Shown: positions 11,344 to 23,320, counted from the first letter of the stretch. The stretch is DNA of 64,000 bases from Acheta domesticus (GCA_031308135.1 JAHLJT010003656.1:76124698-76188697); one strand, 5' to 3'. Numbers and translations are program-made. The notes: generated by a model not told the origin, from the sequence alone.

Positions 11344-12655
11344 GGAAATGAAACTAGTGGTGCCACAGAATGGCACAGACTTTCCGGTATTAGTTTTCTA
11401 TTTTCTTGGGTCTTCGCTAGCTATTCGGAATTGCCACATACTCTTTCTTGCCAGCTACCATCTATCACCGCCAAAAGTACATTTTGTTGTCATTTTCTTA
11501 ATTTTTCGGTTTCCTATTGATAGAACGAAAATATTAGTTTTAGAATATTAAAGAACACAAAAACCTAGCCGTAAATGGCAATTTTCTTTTAAAAATTATG
11601 TGCCGGTTAAGAGAAAATGGCGATTAAGCACTACTAAAAATGCGAAATTTAAAGCTCATTTTCACAGAAAATTTTTGAGTTTTAAAAATACTTTATTTGA
11701 AGTTATTTGAAGCACTTACACTCACAAATATAATAATCTTTACAATTTGCGGATAATGTGCATATTAAAGATGTGAGAGATCATTCAAAAAATTTACATT
11801 TATATAATTTTTGAAAAAAAAACAAACTCAAAATAAACTTTACGTCATATTAAAGAGTGTAATTATCTCTATCTGTTACAAACGTTTCAAGGAAAAAATT
11901 GCAGCCATTTATGAGAAAATGGCGTTTGAGCGTTTCTGAAAATGCCGAAATTTGAGCTACTTTTCACAGAAAATGGTTGTTTTCGAGAAACTTTACCTGA
12001 CATTATTTAAAGCATATATACTCGTAAATATAATAATGTGAAAAAATCGCCGATAATGTAAATGTTAACGACGTGAGAGACAAGTAAAAAAATACATTTT
12101 TATGGCTTTTATGTCATCTGATAGAGTGCATTTACCACTACCCTACCAAAAGTTTAAAGAAAAAAATTTGGAGCAGTTTTTGAGAAAATCTTGTTTTTGT
12201 AATTTTTAATGTTGCACATATTGCACCCAATATTGCACGAAAACTACTAAAATTTTGAGAAACATTTACATGACCTTTATAAAAGAACGCAATCTGCAGA
12301 ACAAATTTTATTTGAAGAAAAAATCTCTATCTTCAATTTTGTAGCTGGTGACAGACACCAAAAAAAATTCAAACTTTCACAATTTTCCAAAATTCAGGGC
12401 TGTACGTGAAAATCGGACCTATGCCATGTTAAAAAGTGTATTTTACGCTATTCATACAAGAAATTTAAAGAAAAAATTTGGAGCCGTTTTTGAGAAAATT
12501 TTGAAAATCCCCGGGGACTTCATATAAAGTACCCCCAAATTTTGAAGAATCTTTTTCAAAATCTCAAAGCTTCGACTAGAATCCGAGCGACTAGTGAATA
12601 TCCATATTGGAAGAAATCGTACGTATTGTTTAGGCGCTAGCAGTGTTCACAGACC

Positions 12656-12690
<35 letters not shown>

Positions 12691-13040
12691 GGACGGATGG
12701 ACGGAAGGGCGGACGGACGGACGGAAGGACGGACAGACGGACGTTTTCCTTTCAATAGGGTTTTCGGTATCAAGGACCTAGAAAACAGGGTTTCTGGCTA
12801 CACCACGTGTTAGGGGATTTTTTTTCTTAATTTAGCAACTGGTTTTATCCACTTATTCGTTTTCACGGCCCGGCAATTAATTTTTTTCAGACGAAAATTG
12901 GCCATTTTTTCGCGCAGCATTACATAACTTTCCATATACTACGTATATCACTTCGTGTATACGTACGTATACGGGAAAGTAAAAATAAGGAAGACGGTGG
13001 GGCTATAGGATGCGAGAGTCCTCGCACGGGTACGCTAGTA
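11344..13040 (+). repeat. GT1 repeat, long copy
   Basis: The left end contains CAGAATGGCACAGACTTTCC, shared with the copy at 60188. Both copies hold A-rich blocks (gaaaatggcg, ttttcacagaaaa, gtgagagacaagt), then GAATATCCATattggaAGAAATCGTACGTA, then a GACA/GGAC tract, then a terminal CGTATACGTACGTATACGGG palindrome region. This copy also has an internal duplication: the block at ~11605-11790 recurs at ~11920-12105, about 305 bp later. Its right edge carries GCACGGGTACGCTAGT. All frames are riddled with stops. It could be a LINE 3'UTR or a non-autonomous element; class unresolved. Confidence 0.7.
12648..12745. repeat. (GACA)n/(GGAC)n tract within GT1
   Basis: A tetranucleotide array starts as gacagacagaca and changes to ggacggacggac, with tgg and agg variants. 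The GT1 copy at 60188 has the equivalent tract at about 61165-61232, so the microsatellite belongs to the element and was not inserted afterwards. Confidence 0.9.
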
Positions 13041-14829
13041 TTTTTGTAACGCACATACATTATTGCATACACTTTACATTATAATATTTGTGATATGAAT
13101 TCTAAATCATTCAGAATTGTTCTAAAACATGAGAACATTTGTTATAGATATTGCATTATTTATTTTTCATTTTGTTAAATCAAAATTGTTTCAAAGTTTA
13201 AATATTGATTACTCCTGAAACACAAAATGGTTAGATTTTGAGTTTAAAAACGACTTGATTAAACTTTTTTTTCCGTGTCTGAAAGGACACGTCTGGGTAA
13301 GTTAAAATACTTTGTTGCTGAATTTGTTATAGTTTTATGTTGCATGAGTAGTTTTATTTTTACTATTCTGGGAATATTCTGTCAAACATAACATCCACAT
13401 TCCTACGTGCGGCGCTATGAGAGTCGTGGATACGCTGTGAGACCTCTCTACAATCGATTTTCGCACGTAGGAAATCGATGTGCCCGTTCTTCTGGATGCC
13501 CTAAGTACGTATAGCGGAGGCATGGCCATCGTAACGCATTAGGCCAAATCGCCCGTCCTGTGAGTCTGCAAACAGCCGAAATGTTCAATAGACACTACCA
13601 ACCGATTCAAGTTATTCTCTTTCTTCCTCTACTCCACTTCCTTCTTCTTCTGTTTACTCAACAATCTCATAAAATAATAGTACTGTAAACAAGCAATGAA
13701 AAATGAGTATTTACCAAAGAAATGCAAAGAGAATAATGAATTAAATTCAATGTTAAATTAAGTGTATCAAATGTAATGTGTGTCAAATGTAAGAGACATG
13801 ATTTAAACTAATCTAATTTATTCCGTTGAAGATGGTAGGCAATGACCATATTTTCTTTGAAATCTCTGCTTTTCGTATTCCATTTATCTGTCTCATTTCA
13901 ATGATCAACAAAATGAAAGGCGAGTTTGGTCATAATGTTATTTTTCATTCTTTGAAGATCATCTATCAAGTTCTTTCTACGTTTGATTTGTCTTGTGTTA
14001 TGATATTATCCAATTATTGTTTGTTATTCCTGAATTCATCAATTAATATTCTGTCTTTATGTTTCTTTTCATCATACAAATCATAAAAGCAGAAAGCGAA
14101 TTATCATAATGACATGTTTATTTTATTACTAATATGCTTTTGAACATTTAGCAAAAAATTATAGAGAATATTTCTGTTCTACTGTTACATTCTTCAAATA
14201 TGATATCTTACCTGTAGTTCTCTGTCGTAGTAAGATGACACATCAGAAAAGAGAAAAATATAAGGACATAAAAACGAGAAAACGTTAGAACTTGCTTCAT
14301 GAAGGCACGCATGGGGGTTATACATCAAACATAGTGAACTTGAATTGGTGGCAGGCAGGCATTAAATGGGGTATTCATGCGCTTGGAGAGCGTGCTTACA
14401 GAGTGCAACAAAATTCAATTCTCTCGTTTTTAACTCTTGAAATTTTTCACGTATACTACTGCGTTTTACAAACTATTTAACTTTACGTTATGAACTCAAA
14501 CTTTACTCGACAAATTTTATTTCTCTTTACGAACTTAACTCCCTTCAATATATGAAATTCTTTATTACCCGTTATTTACAATACTTCATAATGAGACATG
14601 TCCACAGGTTTCTTTCTTTTTACGAAAAGTTATTTTGTCTCGTTTAAGCCAATATTTTTAACAACAAAAAATTGGCTTTCTTATTTACTTTTGTAACAAT
14701 ATAAGCACATTAGGAAAACTTTCATCACAATAAAACTCACCGCCTATAATAAGTCTATATCAGTAGTTCTGAAGCTCATAGTCCTTTGGATATTGTTTCC
14801 TAAGAGCAATATTCCCGTGTACTCTTTAA
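13041..14829. other. AT-rich stretch without recognised feature
   Basis: About 1.8 kb of low-GC DNA. A short less AT-rich patch lies at 13380-13570, with a 64-codon minus-strand frame I do not recognise. A plus-strand 86-codon frame at 13826-14086 is hydrophobic and unrecognised. Neither is supported as a gene. Confidence 0.5.
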
Positions 14830-15730
14830 TTGGAGGATCACAAGCAAGTCGATCAAGAATCGGAACCCGATCGAGAAGATCAAATGAGCATCCGGAGCTA
14901 GTAGATCAAGTGAAGGATTAGGAGCACATCGATCAAACGAAGGATCTTTGACAAGTCATGAGAATGATCCTGGGCAAATTCATGAAGGTGAACATCCCGG
15001 CCAAGTCAAGTGGAGGATCCCGTGAATTTCGTTGAAGTGGAGGAACCCAATGAAGTCATGAAGAGGAAGTTTCTAAACTAGTCGATTAAATTGGGGGTTT
15101 ATGAGCAAGTCGAACAACTGGTGGATCTCAGGCAAGATGAGCCGAGCAAATCGATCAAATGAAAAAATGAGCAAGTTGATAAAGTATAGAATATGGCGCG
15201 AGTTGATGAAATTGAGATTACCTAATTAGTCGTTAAAGTGAAGGATCTCGAGGGAGTTGATGAAGTGGAGAATCCTTGGCGTATTGGCCAAGTGGAGGAT
15301 CCTGGAAAAATTGTGGAGGTGAAACTTCTGAGCAAATAGTTCAAGGTGGTGAATTCTTAGCAAGTATGATGTAGGAGATCCAAAACAACACGATCTAGTG
15401 GAGAATACTGTCTATAAAGTGGGGGATTCGAAAAAAGGACAAGGAGAGTATCCCGAGCAAGCGGATTAAGAGGAGGGTCCCAGGCAAGTAGAAAAATTGG
15501 AGGATCCCACGCTAATCCGACGAGGTGAAAATGTGCAGCAAGTTGGTCAAGAGGAGAAACGCGAGCAAGTCAATTATTGGATGATCAAGAACAAGATCAA
15601 GAGGTGGATCTTGAGCAAGTCACTCAAGTAATGGCTATGAAATTTGTCGATCAAGCAGAGAACCCCAAGAACGTCTATCACGTGGAGGATCTGAAATCGA
15701 TAAAGTGGAGGATCCAAAGGAATTAAATCA
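14830..15730. repeat. Degenerate ~27-bp minisatellite
   Basis: Strings of the type GTGGAGGATCCCGAGCAAGT followed by CGATCAA recur about every 27 bp, often with small length changes, across ~900 bp (roughly 30 diverged copies). GATC occurs in many units. A 27-bp unit is nine codons and the consensus would read VEDPEQVDQ in one frame, but no frame stays open across the array. It is either non-coding or the ruin of a repetitive protein exon. Confidence 0.8.
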
Positions 15731-16270
15731 AGTGAAGGAACCTTCAGCAAGTATATTTAGTGATAAAAATATTCAGCGTAAAATAGATTTTAGAAGGATG
15801 ATGAGTACTACAAAAATATATAATAAACAGTCACGAGGACTAAAAGCGTATAAAATATTTAAATATGACTTGAAAAAGAATAGTAAAGTAATCGTTTAAC
15901 TACAAAAAACAACGGACAATTAATTATGAAAAGAACCAACTCGATCACTCATGGCCTGAAGTGAACTTTCTGGCTAGACAATTAGTAAACAATGACTTCC
16001 AGAAGGTCCTGCAGGGAACCCGATTCACTTTCAAAGTATTCGATAAATGATTCACCGTAGTCTGATAATATTCATCTACACACTAGGGAATAGAAGTCAT
16101 TCACAAGCAGGGGGTTGATGCACACAATTTTCAAACACAAGCTACTGCAAGAAAAGTCCTCTGAATTCACCTAATTCCTGAGCACGATTTTCTTCAATTA
16201 AAATCCTCTCAATCATTATACTTGAAGGAAAAGCAAAAACTCTCTTCTTTAAAATTCCATGAAATACGCA
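15731..16270. other. AT-rich stretch without recognised feature
   Basis: A short open frame (64 codons) runs out of the last minisatellite unit to 15899, but it is lysine/isoleucine-rich and unrecognised. The remainder is ordinary AT-rich DNA. Confidence 0.5.
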
Positions 16271-16440
16271 AGAAAACTGCCACTTCCCCTGAGCGGCGTG
16301 CGTGCTAGAGCGAGTTCTCCGGGCGAAATGCGGCCCGCACGAACGGGCGGGCGCCTGCGTGACCTTCGCGGTCAGTGGGACACATGGGCACGCAGCGGCC
16401 CAGATCGCATCTGATCGCACGGCCCCCGCTCTACTCTCGC
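16271..16440. promoter_or_regulatory. CpG-rich core with palindromic TGACC site
   Basis: CG-dense stretch joined to the G-rich tract on its right. It includes TGACCTTCGCGGTCA (about 16360-16374), an inverted pair of TGACC half-sites. Nuclear receptors bind AGGTCA-type half-sites, so a hormone-receptor role is possible, but this spacing is unusual and the call is speculative. Confidence 0.3.
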
Positions 16441-17060
16441 CGTCCTCGATCTGTCACCCGGTGGGTGGGCGGGCGAGATGGCGAACGAGAAGGCAGGCGG
16501 GCGGGAGGGCGAGCGGGCGAGAGGGCGAGCGGGTGAGTGGGCGACCGGGGCTTGTAGACCAGCCTCGGAATGGGCGGGCGGGATGGCGGGTGGATGGATG
16601 AGCAAGTCAGCGAGTGAAAGAATAGGCTGGGGACGGGTGAAAAGGTGGGTGTGAGGGCGGATGGTTGGGTATGTTGGTGGGCGGATGGGTGGGTGGTGGT
16701 TTGGGTGGGTGGTTGTTTGAGTGGGTGGGCGGGTGGGCGATTGTTTGGTTGGGCGGGTGGGCGGGTGGGCGAGTGGATGTGCGATGAGCTAACAGATGAA
16801 ATGGCGGGCTGGGGAAAGGGTGAGAAAACGAGCGGGTGGGTAGGTGGGTGGGTGGGTGGGGTGAGCGAGGAGGCGAGAGGGAAGCAGGTGAGCGAGGCGG
16901 CGGGCGAGCGGGTAGGCGGGCAGGAGAGAAAGCCGATGCGACAGCATGGGGGTGGGCGGGAGGACGTGCTAGACGGTGGGGACAGGAATGTGAGCGGGGA
17001 ACGGGCGAGTAGGCTCGAGGGCAATTGAGTAAAAGAGAGAGGGAGAGAGGGAAGGAATCG
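16441..17060. repeat. Strand-asymmetric GGGTGGGC-type tract
   Basis: The plus strand is dominated by ggtgggcgggtgggc-like repeats with four-base and eight-base periodicity, interspersed with gcgag blocks. The minus strand therefore appears as a 267-codon P/S/T/H-rich frame, which is spurious. The sequence has high G-quadruplex potential. It grades into a GAGAGGGA patch near 17030-17060. Confidence 0.8.
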
Positions 17061-17234
17061 CCTTTTCGTGCTTGAGAAATTGCAGCACTTGGTGGTGATC
17101 GTCACGCGTGCAGTGGGGGTGGAGGTCAAGAAAGGAGGGGGAAAGTTAGGAAATGGCGAGGCAGCAGCTTGTATGGAGGTACAGTTGAGAGCAAAGCACA
17201 CTAGGTGTAAATGACAGGTTCTATAAAATTGCAA

Positions 17235-18219
17235 AAATGTTTTGAAATATGAATATTTCGCTCAATGTGTGTTACATAAATTCCTATTTAGAGGACCAGA
17301 CGTAAACTTTTACTCGTTGCAATACATAAACAATTTTACATTCATGTTGTCTTCCCTTTCCCATCCATTTCCTTTCATCGGCGATAATAAAATGTGCCAG
17401 TTTCTCGGAATAGCTTCCAAATAAAACTTACTTTAGCGACACAAACATTACCACACGAAACAATTCATGTGTAAATTTTGGAACGCGCTTTAATTTAATG
17501 TATTATTTTTGTAAACAAATTATGTATACTCGAACGTGCACATTCTACCATAAATAGCAATCGCGTATTGTACAAGCATAATGCTAGGTGCATTGTATTC
17601 TAATTGTATTGTATTTTATTACATACTAGGAAAACCCGGCAGACGTTCTTGCCTTCATCTACCTCTTTTCCCTTTTCTCATTTACATTAATTGCAGATTC
17701 TGCAATCTCGGAGTAGGTGAGGTAAAATCGGGAAGCGCCGATCCAGCAAAAATGTAATAGAATGTTCAAGAAGGGGAAACATTTCTTTGAGGCTTGGCCT
17801 CAAAACTTAAGTTTTTAAGTCCACAGAACGCATCGTTTAGGCGTTATTTAACGATATAAATTCAAAAATTCTGCCGCATGTGTTGCGGGTTGCATTTGAC
17901 GTAAATATTTATATTTGTTCTACAGCGCCATGTAGTGAGTTACAACAGATTGAACAGTACATAAACCTTCACGGTGAAAAAATGTAGACGTGCCAACTTC
18001 CATGGAGATTGGTCACAATCACGGAACAACAATTATGGAACTGGCGTAAGTCAGACTCTTGATACTCTAACGAGGCACACTCATGTCTCTTTGGACCGCA
18101 CTCACTTTTATCTGTATTCTCCGTTTATTGCTATCTTTACCACAATCTGTGTGTGTGTGTGTGTGTACAACAAATGCTGTACTTTATCTATTTCGTACGC
18201 TCCACGAGAACTGAACTAG
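17235..18219. other. AT-rich stretch with short (GT)n
   Basis: Low-GC DNA with a (GT)n microsatellite at about 18149-18166. Open frames of 60 and 81 codons are unrecognised and include the microsatellite translation (CVCVCVY). No gene is supported. Confidence 0.5.
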
Positions 18220-18860
18220 TTACAAATGACTGTAACGTAACTTTCTTACGTATGTTGCATAATGTCTTGACGTGTCCTGCTCAGCTCACCTCCATTTTAT
18301 TCTTTTAACTTAACATTTCCATTTATTTAGTTTTCATCCTAAGATGTTCGCTTCTTATTTTGTCCAGGAGTGTTACACCAAACATTTTGTTTTTGCTTCT
18401 CTTTGCCATATTTTTAAATAAGTTTCATTGACGTTGAATTAACATGTCTCAGCACCGTTTAGTGAAGCAGAATGTATACATGAATCTCGACCATATCAAC
18501 TTTCTTCATATTTATGTTTCCTGGCACGTTTGGCAAGTTTTATTGGCCTGAATGAAACTACAAAATTATTTTCAACTTTTAGTGATTCTAATGTTTAGGT
18601 CTTTCTCCTGTTTATTTGTAGAAGATTCTGTCTACTCTAAACCTGAGCCCTCATTAACATAAACTATGGTAGTATCTTTAATTTTGAGAGGAATTTAAGT
18701 ACCTTTAGTCGTAACTTTTATCATTGTGCAATTGTCTTGTGCCAAATTTAATGTATTCCTAAGGTTGTTTATTGAGTTTACATTGTAACTCCCTAGATAA
18801 TTTGTCAAATACAACTCCACCATTCGCGAACCTAAAATGTCTCAGGTTTCTTTCCTCTAT
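18220..18860 (-). pseudogene. Frameshifted non-LTR reverse transcriptase fossil
   Basis: Minus-strand translation in shifting frames gives a run of motifs in the order found near the C-terminus of LINE reverse transcriptases: IPLKIKDTTIVYVNE (about 18700-18650), NGAETC (about 18455), KMFGVTLLDKIRSEHLR (about 18392-18345) and AGHV (about 18285). These correspond to the thumb segment before YxYLG, the YGAETW-type motif, the R.MLG..LRD.IR...IR helix and the W.WAGH motif. At least three frame changes and several stops interrupt it. The clade (RTE/jockey-like) is not resolved. Confidence 0.7.
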
Positions 18861-19865
18861 TTATATTCCATGATTTGGTTTAATATTGCAGAAGAGTGTG
18901 CTAATGAACAACGTAGGAGAAACACGGCCTCCCTGGACTCTCTGACAGACTTCACAGTTCTGTAAAAGTTTTGATTATTTTTGTTATTTTTTAACAACTT
19001 TTTTCACACAGACCTCAAGTGCAGTGGTCGGCGGGAGCTCAGTCACGGGAAGGAGTCCTAGCAGAGGTGGAGCTCTTGTGGAACAGGGGTAAGCTATGAT
19101 CATGAGGTGCGACAACGTAGGCAGTTGCGTGTCTGACAGTGAACCGTCATTGACTGGAATATCTACGCTGGACTCCAGATGGTGGCGGATGTTCGAAACG
19201 AGTTAAGAAGTTGCGTGGATGACTGTCACTTCCTACGTAGGTAGGAGTTCGAGGGACCGGCTGCTCTGATTGGTCATTTTCGGTTTTTAGTTCGACTATT
19301 CTAAACTAAACCCGGTAGTGTTTACGTAACTATGAATTAACTATACATAAAAATGTCCCAATCAGGGCGATGTATCTCAAAATATTTATCGCTTTTTCTA
19401 TCTGATTTTTCTTACCGCTTCCCTCCACCAGCCAATCATAAACTGCAACTCATCTACCTTAGGATCACTGTGTCAATACCCAATAAAGCGCGTATGTACT
19501 ATAACATAACCTCTTTGATTTTAACATAGCTTTCAGTTATTTTCAATATTTAGCGCACTTTGGAACTCTTTTGGACATCATTTCATTCGTGGAATAGTCC
19601 TATTAAATAACATTCGTGCTTTGGAAATTCTCAGGTAAATCCTCTCCTTTCTTTGCGTGTCGGGAATTTATATACAATTTCCAAAGCGCTTAAGGTATTA
19701 CCTGTGATAAATTCAAGGCATAAGATGGTGGAATACCTTTCAACAACGGGCCACCAACACTACATATTCCTCTGTTATTCATTCTCTCCTGGTTTAATCT
19801 TCAGGATCAGGTCTCGTTTAATTACTCGTTTATTTATGTGTGTTCTTGGCATTTTCAGTAGTCTG
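18861..19865. other. Mostly AT-rich, no firm feature
   Basis: A GC-moderate patch at 19010-19310 contains GGACCGGCTGCTCTGATTGG, weakly resembling an internal piece of SINE S1, but it is too short to call. The rest is ordinary low-GC DNA. Confidence 0.4.
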
Positions 19866-20140
19866 ATTGGCCGGCCAGCTAACGGTGTCTCCCAGCACTG
19901 GGCCTAGGTTAAATTCCCACGCTTAGGAGTAAGAGCGACATGTGGCGAACGTGGCGTTTTCCCTTCAGTGTAACTAGCAAGATCCGCCTGCCTGAGCTTT
20001 TTCCTCGTCACACAGTTACAGAAACTAGGACGTTTTAAAAAGAAAGCTACACATCTTGCTTGCAACATAAAGCTACAAATTTTGCTTCGACCAGGAATTG
20101 AACTCGAGACCACGGGAAGCTCGAAACTCTACCATCATCA
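19866..20140 (-). mobile_element. SINE S2, minus-strand copy
   Basis: On the minus strand the head contains GAGTTCAATTCCTGG, a good match to a tRNA B box (GGTTCGANTCC). The body ends ...GTGGGAATTTAACCTAGG...GGGAGACACCGTTAGCTGGCC. The same order is seen on the plus strand at 39060-39325 and 27640-27890. tRNA-derived SINEs carry an internal Pol III promoter in the head. The nearby 69- and 104-codon frames are incidental. Confidence 0.75.
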
Positions 20141-20151
20141 ACCCGACAGGC

Positions 20152-20242
20152 ATGTTTATTTATTTATTTGCCTATTCTTTTATTTAACAACATATTTATT
20201 CATATATTTAGTCATTTATTTACTTATTTATTTTCTAGTAGC
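20152..20242. repeat. (TTTA)n-type simple repeat
   Basis: Tandem but impure tttat/attta units directly beside the S2 head. It produces an artificial YLFIYL hydrophobic frame. Confidence 0.85.
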
Positions 20243-20399
20243 CACGAAAGTGGGACGTAGGAATCAGACCTCTGGTGGTAGAGAGAACACGTTCACGACA
20301 GATTTACTTGGCGTTCTCCCTTCCAAGTCCACTCGTTCATTCCCTTGCGTCCCCTGGCCCCAAAGTCCCTCCATCATTCACAGCATAACTTCATAATCA

Positions 20400-20865
20400 C
20401 CTGTCCATCAAAATCATTCACCCATTCCAACCATGTCACAGTGGTCGGACGGCTGGGATACTGGTACGGCAAGAAGTACGGAAATGATATACGTTATGTT
20501 AGTTAAAAATCAATATAATGTGAATAACAAAATAATCTAATTAATATATGCACAAGAACGAATTAGGTAAATTCAAACGTATGGTCATAGATCAACCTAT
20601 TCCTTATCCTTTTTCCCTAACTGAACAAAACGTTTCTTAAAACTTAATTGAGTTGAAGTTGTTTCCATTGCGCTTGCCTACCAGGCACATTTCAGATTTG
20701 CGTTACTTTTAAAACCGTTTTGTAGAACAAAGAAGCACCAAACACAGACCTCCCGCTTCAGTGTCTTATTTGTCGCGTGAACTTCGATGCACCCTGATTA
20801 AGTGTCTCGCAGGTTTTCCAACTACAGCATCAATAGGTTGTCGGACACTACTGCCCACACTAGCA
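20400..20865. other. Spacer without recognised feature
   Basis: Moderate-GC to AT-rich DNA before the next compositional module. Nothing recognised. Confidence 0.5.
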
Positions 20866-20939
20866 CCTCACAGAGCGCAACTCGCTTTCACTCGCGTGCG
20901 TTGAGCGGCTTCCTTCAAAGGAGGTAAACTACCTGAACT

Positions 20940-21360
20940 GAGTTGTTGCCCCCATCCCCTGCAGGGGGAAAAGGGCGAGGAGGAGGGGGGAGGAAGAGGA
21001 CGAGGAGGAGAGGGAGGAGGAGGGGGAGGACGAGGAGGGGGAGGACAAGAAGAAGGTGGCGGAGGGGGAGGAGGAGGGGGAGGAGGAGGGGGGAGGACGA
21101 GAAGGGGGAGGAGGAGGGGGAGGAGAGGGAGGCGGGGTGGAGGACGAGGAGGGGGAGGAGGGGAAGGACGAGGAGGGGGAGGGGAGGAAGAGGACGAGGA
21201 GGAAGATGAGGACGGGGAGGAAGGGGGGAGGACGACGACGAGGAGGAGGGGGAGGAGGAGGACGAGGACGAGGAGGAGGGGGAGGAGGAGGACGAGGAAG
21301 ATGAGTAGGAGGGGGAGGAGGAGGACATCGAGGACGAGGAGGAGGGAGGACGCATGAAAG
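20940..21360. repeat. G-rich purine tract (GGA/GGGGGA)n
   Basis: The plus strand is almost wholly G+A in ggagga, ggggga and gacgagga units over ~400 bp. The minus strand is a P/S/L-encoding pyrimidine tract with frames up to 184 codons that are not genes. High triplex and G-quadruplex potential. It joins a CpG-containing patch on the right. Confidence 0.9.
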
Positions 21361-21605
21361 TTATTTGACACGCGGGGCGCGCGCCCTTTGTGGAACAGCC
21401 AGAGGGTGCGTGCTGCCTCCAAGCGACGCGGTGCAGGGCCAAGGGCCGGAGGACGAAGGCTGGAGGGCGCGGTCAGCTATCCATCAGGCTCTTCCCAGCC
21501 AGCGCCCTTCCGACTCCCTTGTGTGCGTCTCAGGGTGTTGGTCGCTGGACGACTGGACGACGTATGTCGTATTCCCTTGGGGTGACGTAGATGGGCCGAT
21601 CGTAT
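21361..21605. other. CpG-rich patch next to purine tract
   Basis: CG-containing sequence (CGCGGGGCGCGCG near 21371) with three overlapping short frames. No conserved motif was recognised. It is the non-repetitive half of a module whose other half is the purine tract. Confidence 0.45.
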
Positions 21606-22403
21606 GAGATGAAAGTGTAGTCACTAGACACGCTAATAGTTATTTATGTAACAAGGGATTATAAGAATTTTAATTGTCGGGCGGCGACTACGAGTCTGAG
21701 GACTTTTTCTTGTCAGAAATGATTAGAACCAGTTAATCCCCGTGATACATACATTTTACAGATACATATTATTTTATTTTTTACATAATAATATTGATTC
21801 AGATTTACTACTTACTTACTAATTAACTAGATGTAAACTTGACTGTGTTTGCCTTTTGATAATTCCCTTCATAAGAGAACATGTCATATCATTCAACTAG
21901 TTTTATATTTCCCTCGTAGCCACGATTCTCTCGATCCTGATAAGTTATGCAAGGTATATCTAGCTCCATATCAAAAGTGATAACAAACAATAACATATCA
22001 GTTAAAAATTATTCTTTTATTTTTTATTCCGCTTTCGTCACGATCATGTTTGCCAACGGTGATATTGGTAATGTTTGGGATTTTTTGTTTTTATCAAATG
22101 ATTTATTCATTCATAGATGGTTGCGAAAAATCACACACAGCATTTTTATAATAATAACATTTATTGTTTCTCATACCAAAACAAGGGAACACACATTAGG
22201 GTTGTTAATTATGGAATGTCATATACCGTTGATATAAAAATTGCTGGTTGTTTGACAGAGAAAAAAGTAAAAATATCACAGATAGTAAAGCAGACTTGTC
22301 AAAATGAGCATATCAAAAGCCTTCAATGCATAAATCTACGACATGAAATACTTACAGAACTACAAGAAGTTGAAAACTTTTTTTTCGCTCTCGTTTGTTA
22401 GAA
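21606..22403. other. AT-rich stretch, unrecognised short frames
   Basis: Two overlapping plus-strand frames of 96 and 94 codons (21947-22237 and 22117-22401) occur in AT-rich DNA. Their translations (one containing MSYTVDIKIAGCLTEKKVK) match no family I know. The overlap and composition suggest chance, though they are the least compositional frames in the window. Confidence 0.4.
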
Positions 22404-22740
22404 CACTTTTCCAAGTGGCCGCTCTATGGTATTTCAAAGGAATTTAATTTACTGAGAATACTTTCAAGTTCAATTATCTTCAGGACATACTGGAAACCAT
22501 GTACTTCGTCGTTTTAATAAATTAAAATGGTTCACATTATCGTTTGAAGGCTGAGAAATAAAGAACTTCCGGCATCCGGACATTATATTACTCTATTAAC
22601 GCAAAATTTGTACATTTCGCAATTGGCTCCCATTTTTAAAGAACAAAATTTGAAAGTAGGAAACCTCTTGCCGGCATGTTACATCGTGGATATTTCCGTC
22701 TTGCTAAAGGATTGCCTTCAGTGTGACTACTACACGGGTA
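22404..22740. repeat. Dispersed repeat D3, copy 1
   Basis: Shares ATTTCAAAGGAATTTAATTT at its left and CTTGCCGGCAT...AGTGTGAC at its right with 26360-26720, in the same order and orientation; the middle is strongly diverged. No termini or coding capacity were seen, so the class is unknown. Confidence 0.6.
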
Positions 22741-22892
22741 GGCTCCCAACCCTTTGAAATAGGGCACTTTAGCTTCACTAATATCATTGGGTTTGGAATA
22801 TCTAGTAAAATTATGCACGCTAGAACTCTGAATACTAATTAGGGCTCGTAGTAAGCTGGCATTATCATGAATACTCGTATAAAATAGAGCTT

Positions 22893-22950
22893 TGCATTAC
22901 AATCGTCTCAGTTTCTGTAGCTGTATGACGAAGGATAAGCTAAGATCCAA
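22893..22950 (+). mobile_element. SINE S2 internal fragment
   Basis: Contains ATCGTCTCAGTTTCTGTAGCTG followed by gacgaa, the same internal segment as in the S2 copies at 27640 and 39060. The head and tail are missing. Confidence 0.55.
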
Positions 22951-23164
22951 AATTCGCTACTGTTGGGACTCAAATGCAAGAATGTCCAGGCCTTCGATAC
23001 TGCTAACGCAACATTACATGAGGATACCCGAGGAAAATATTGAGAACTGAACGAGAAAGCGCGCGCTGCCTTGAGCCTGTTTTTTAAGGCACTGCTCGGT
23101 TATCCTCTTGGTTATTTTTTTAAGTATATTTGTTTTCAGGTGTGCAATCTTTGTGGAAGGTTGG

Positions 23165-23320
23165 AATTGATCAGAGAGTATCACGGAAAATATGAATTAA
23201 ACAACCAGCCACTAGAATTCTCATTCAGGTAGTAACTGGTCTTAATCCAGCTACGTAGCAGGAGCCGAAAATTCACCACAGGGTCTCGGGTGTAGAAACT
23301 AGAACTCCTCGACCTACAAA
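23165..23320. repeat. Dispersed repeat D4, copy 1
   Basis: The block tcagagagtatcacggaaaa ... CTAGAATTCTCATTCgg-like ... caac/ctacaaag resembles 49665-49830 in order and orientation. Too short and diverged to classify. Confidence 0.45.

Noticed and set aside
16431..17234. 267-codon minus-strand P/S/T/H-rich frame
   Set aside because: It is the complement of the GGGTGGGC-type tract, with no recognisable domain.
20868..21442. 184-codon minus frame with poly-P/S/L, signal-peptide-like start
   Set aside because: Complement of a G+A tract; the hydrophobic stretch is CTC/CTT repetition.
22117..22401. 94-codon frame with non-repetitive, protein-like composition
   Set aside because: It overlaps another frame of equal length, has no recognised motif, and 90-codon frames are not rare by chance in 64 kb. 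Left as unrecognised.
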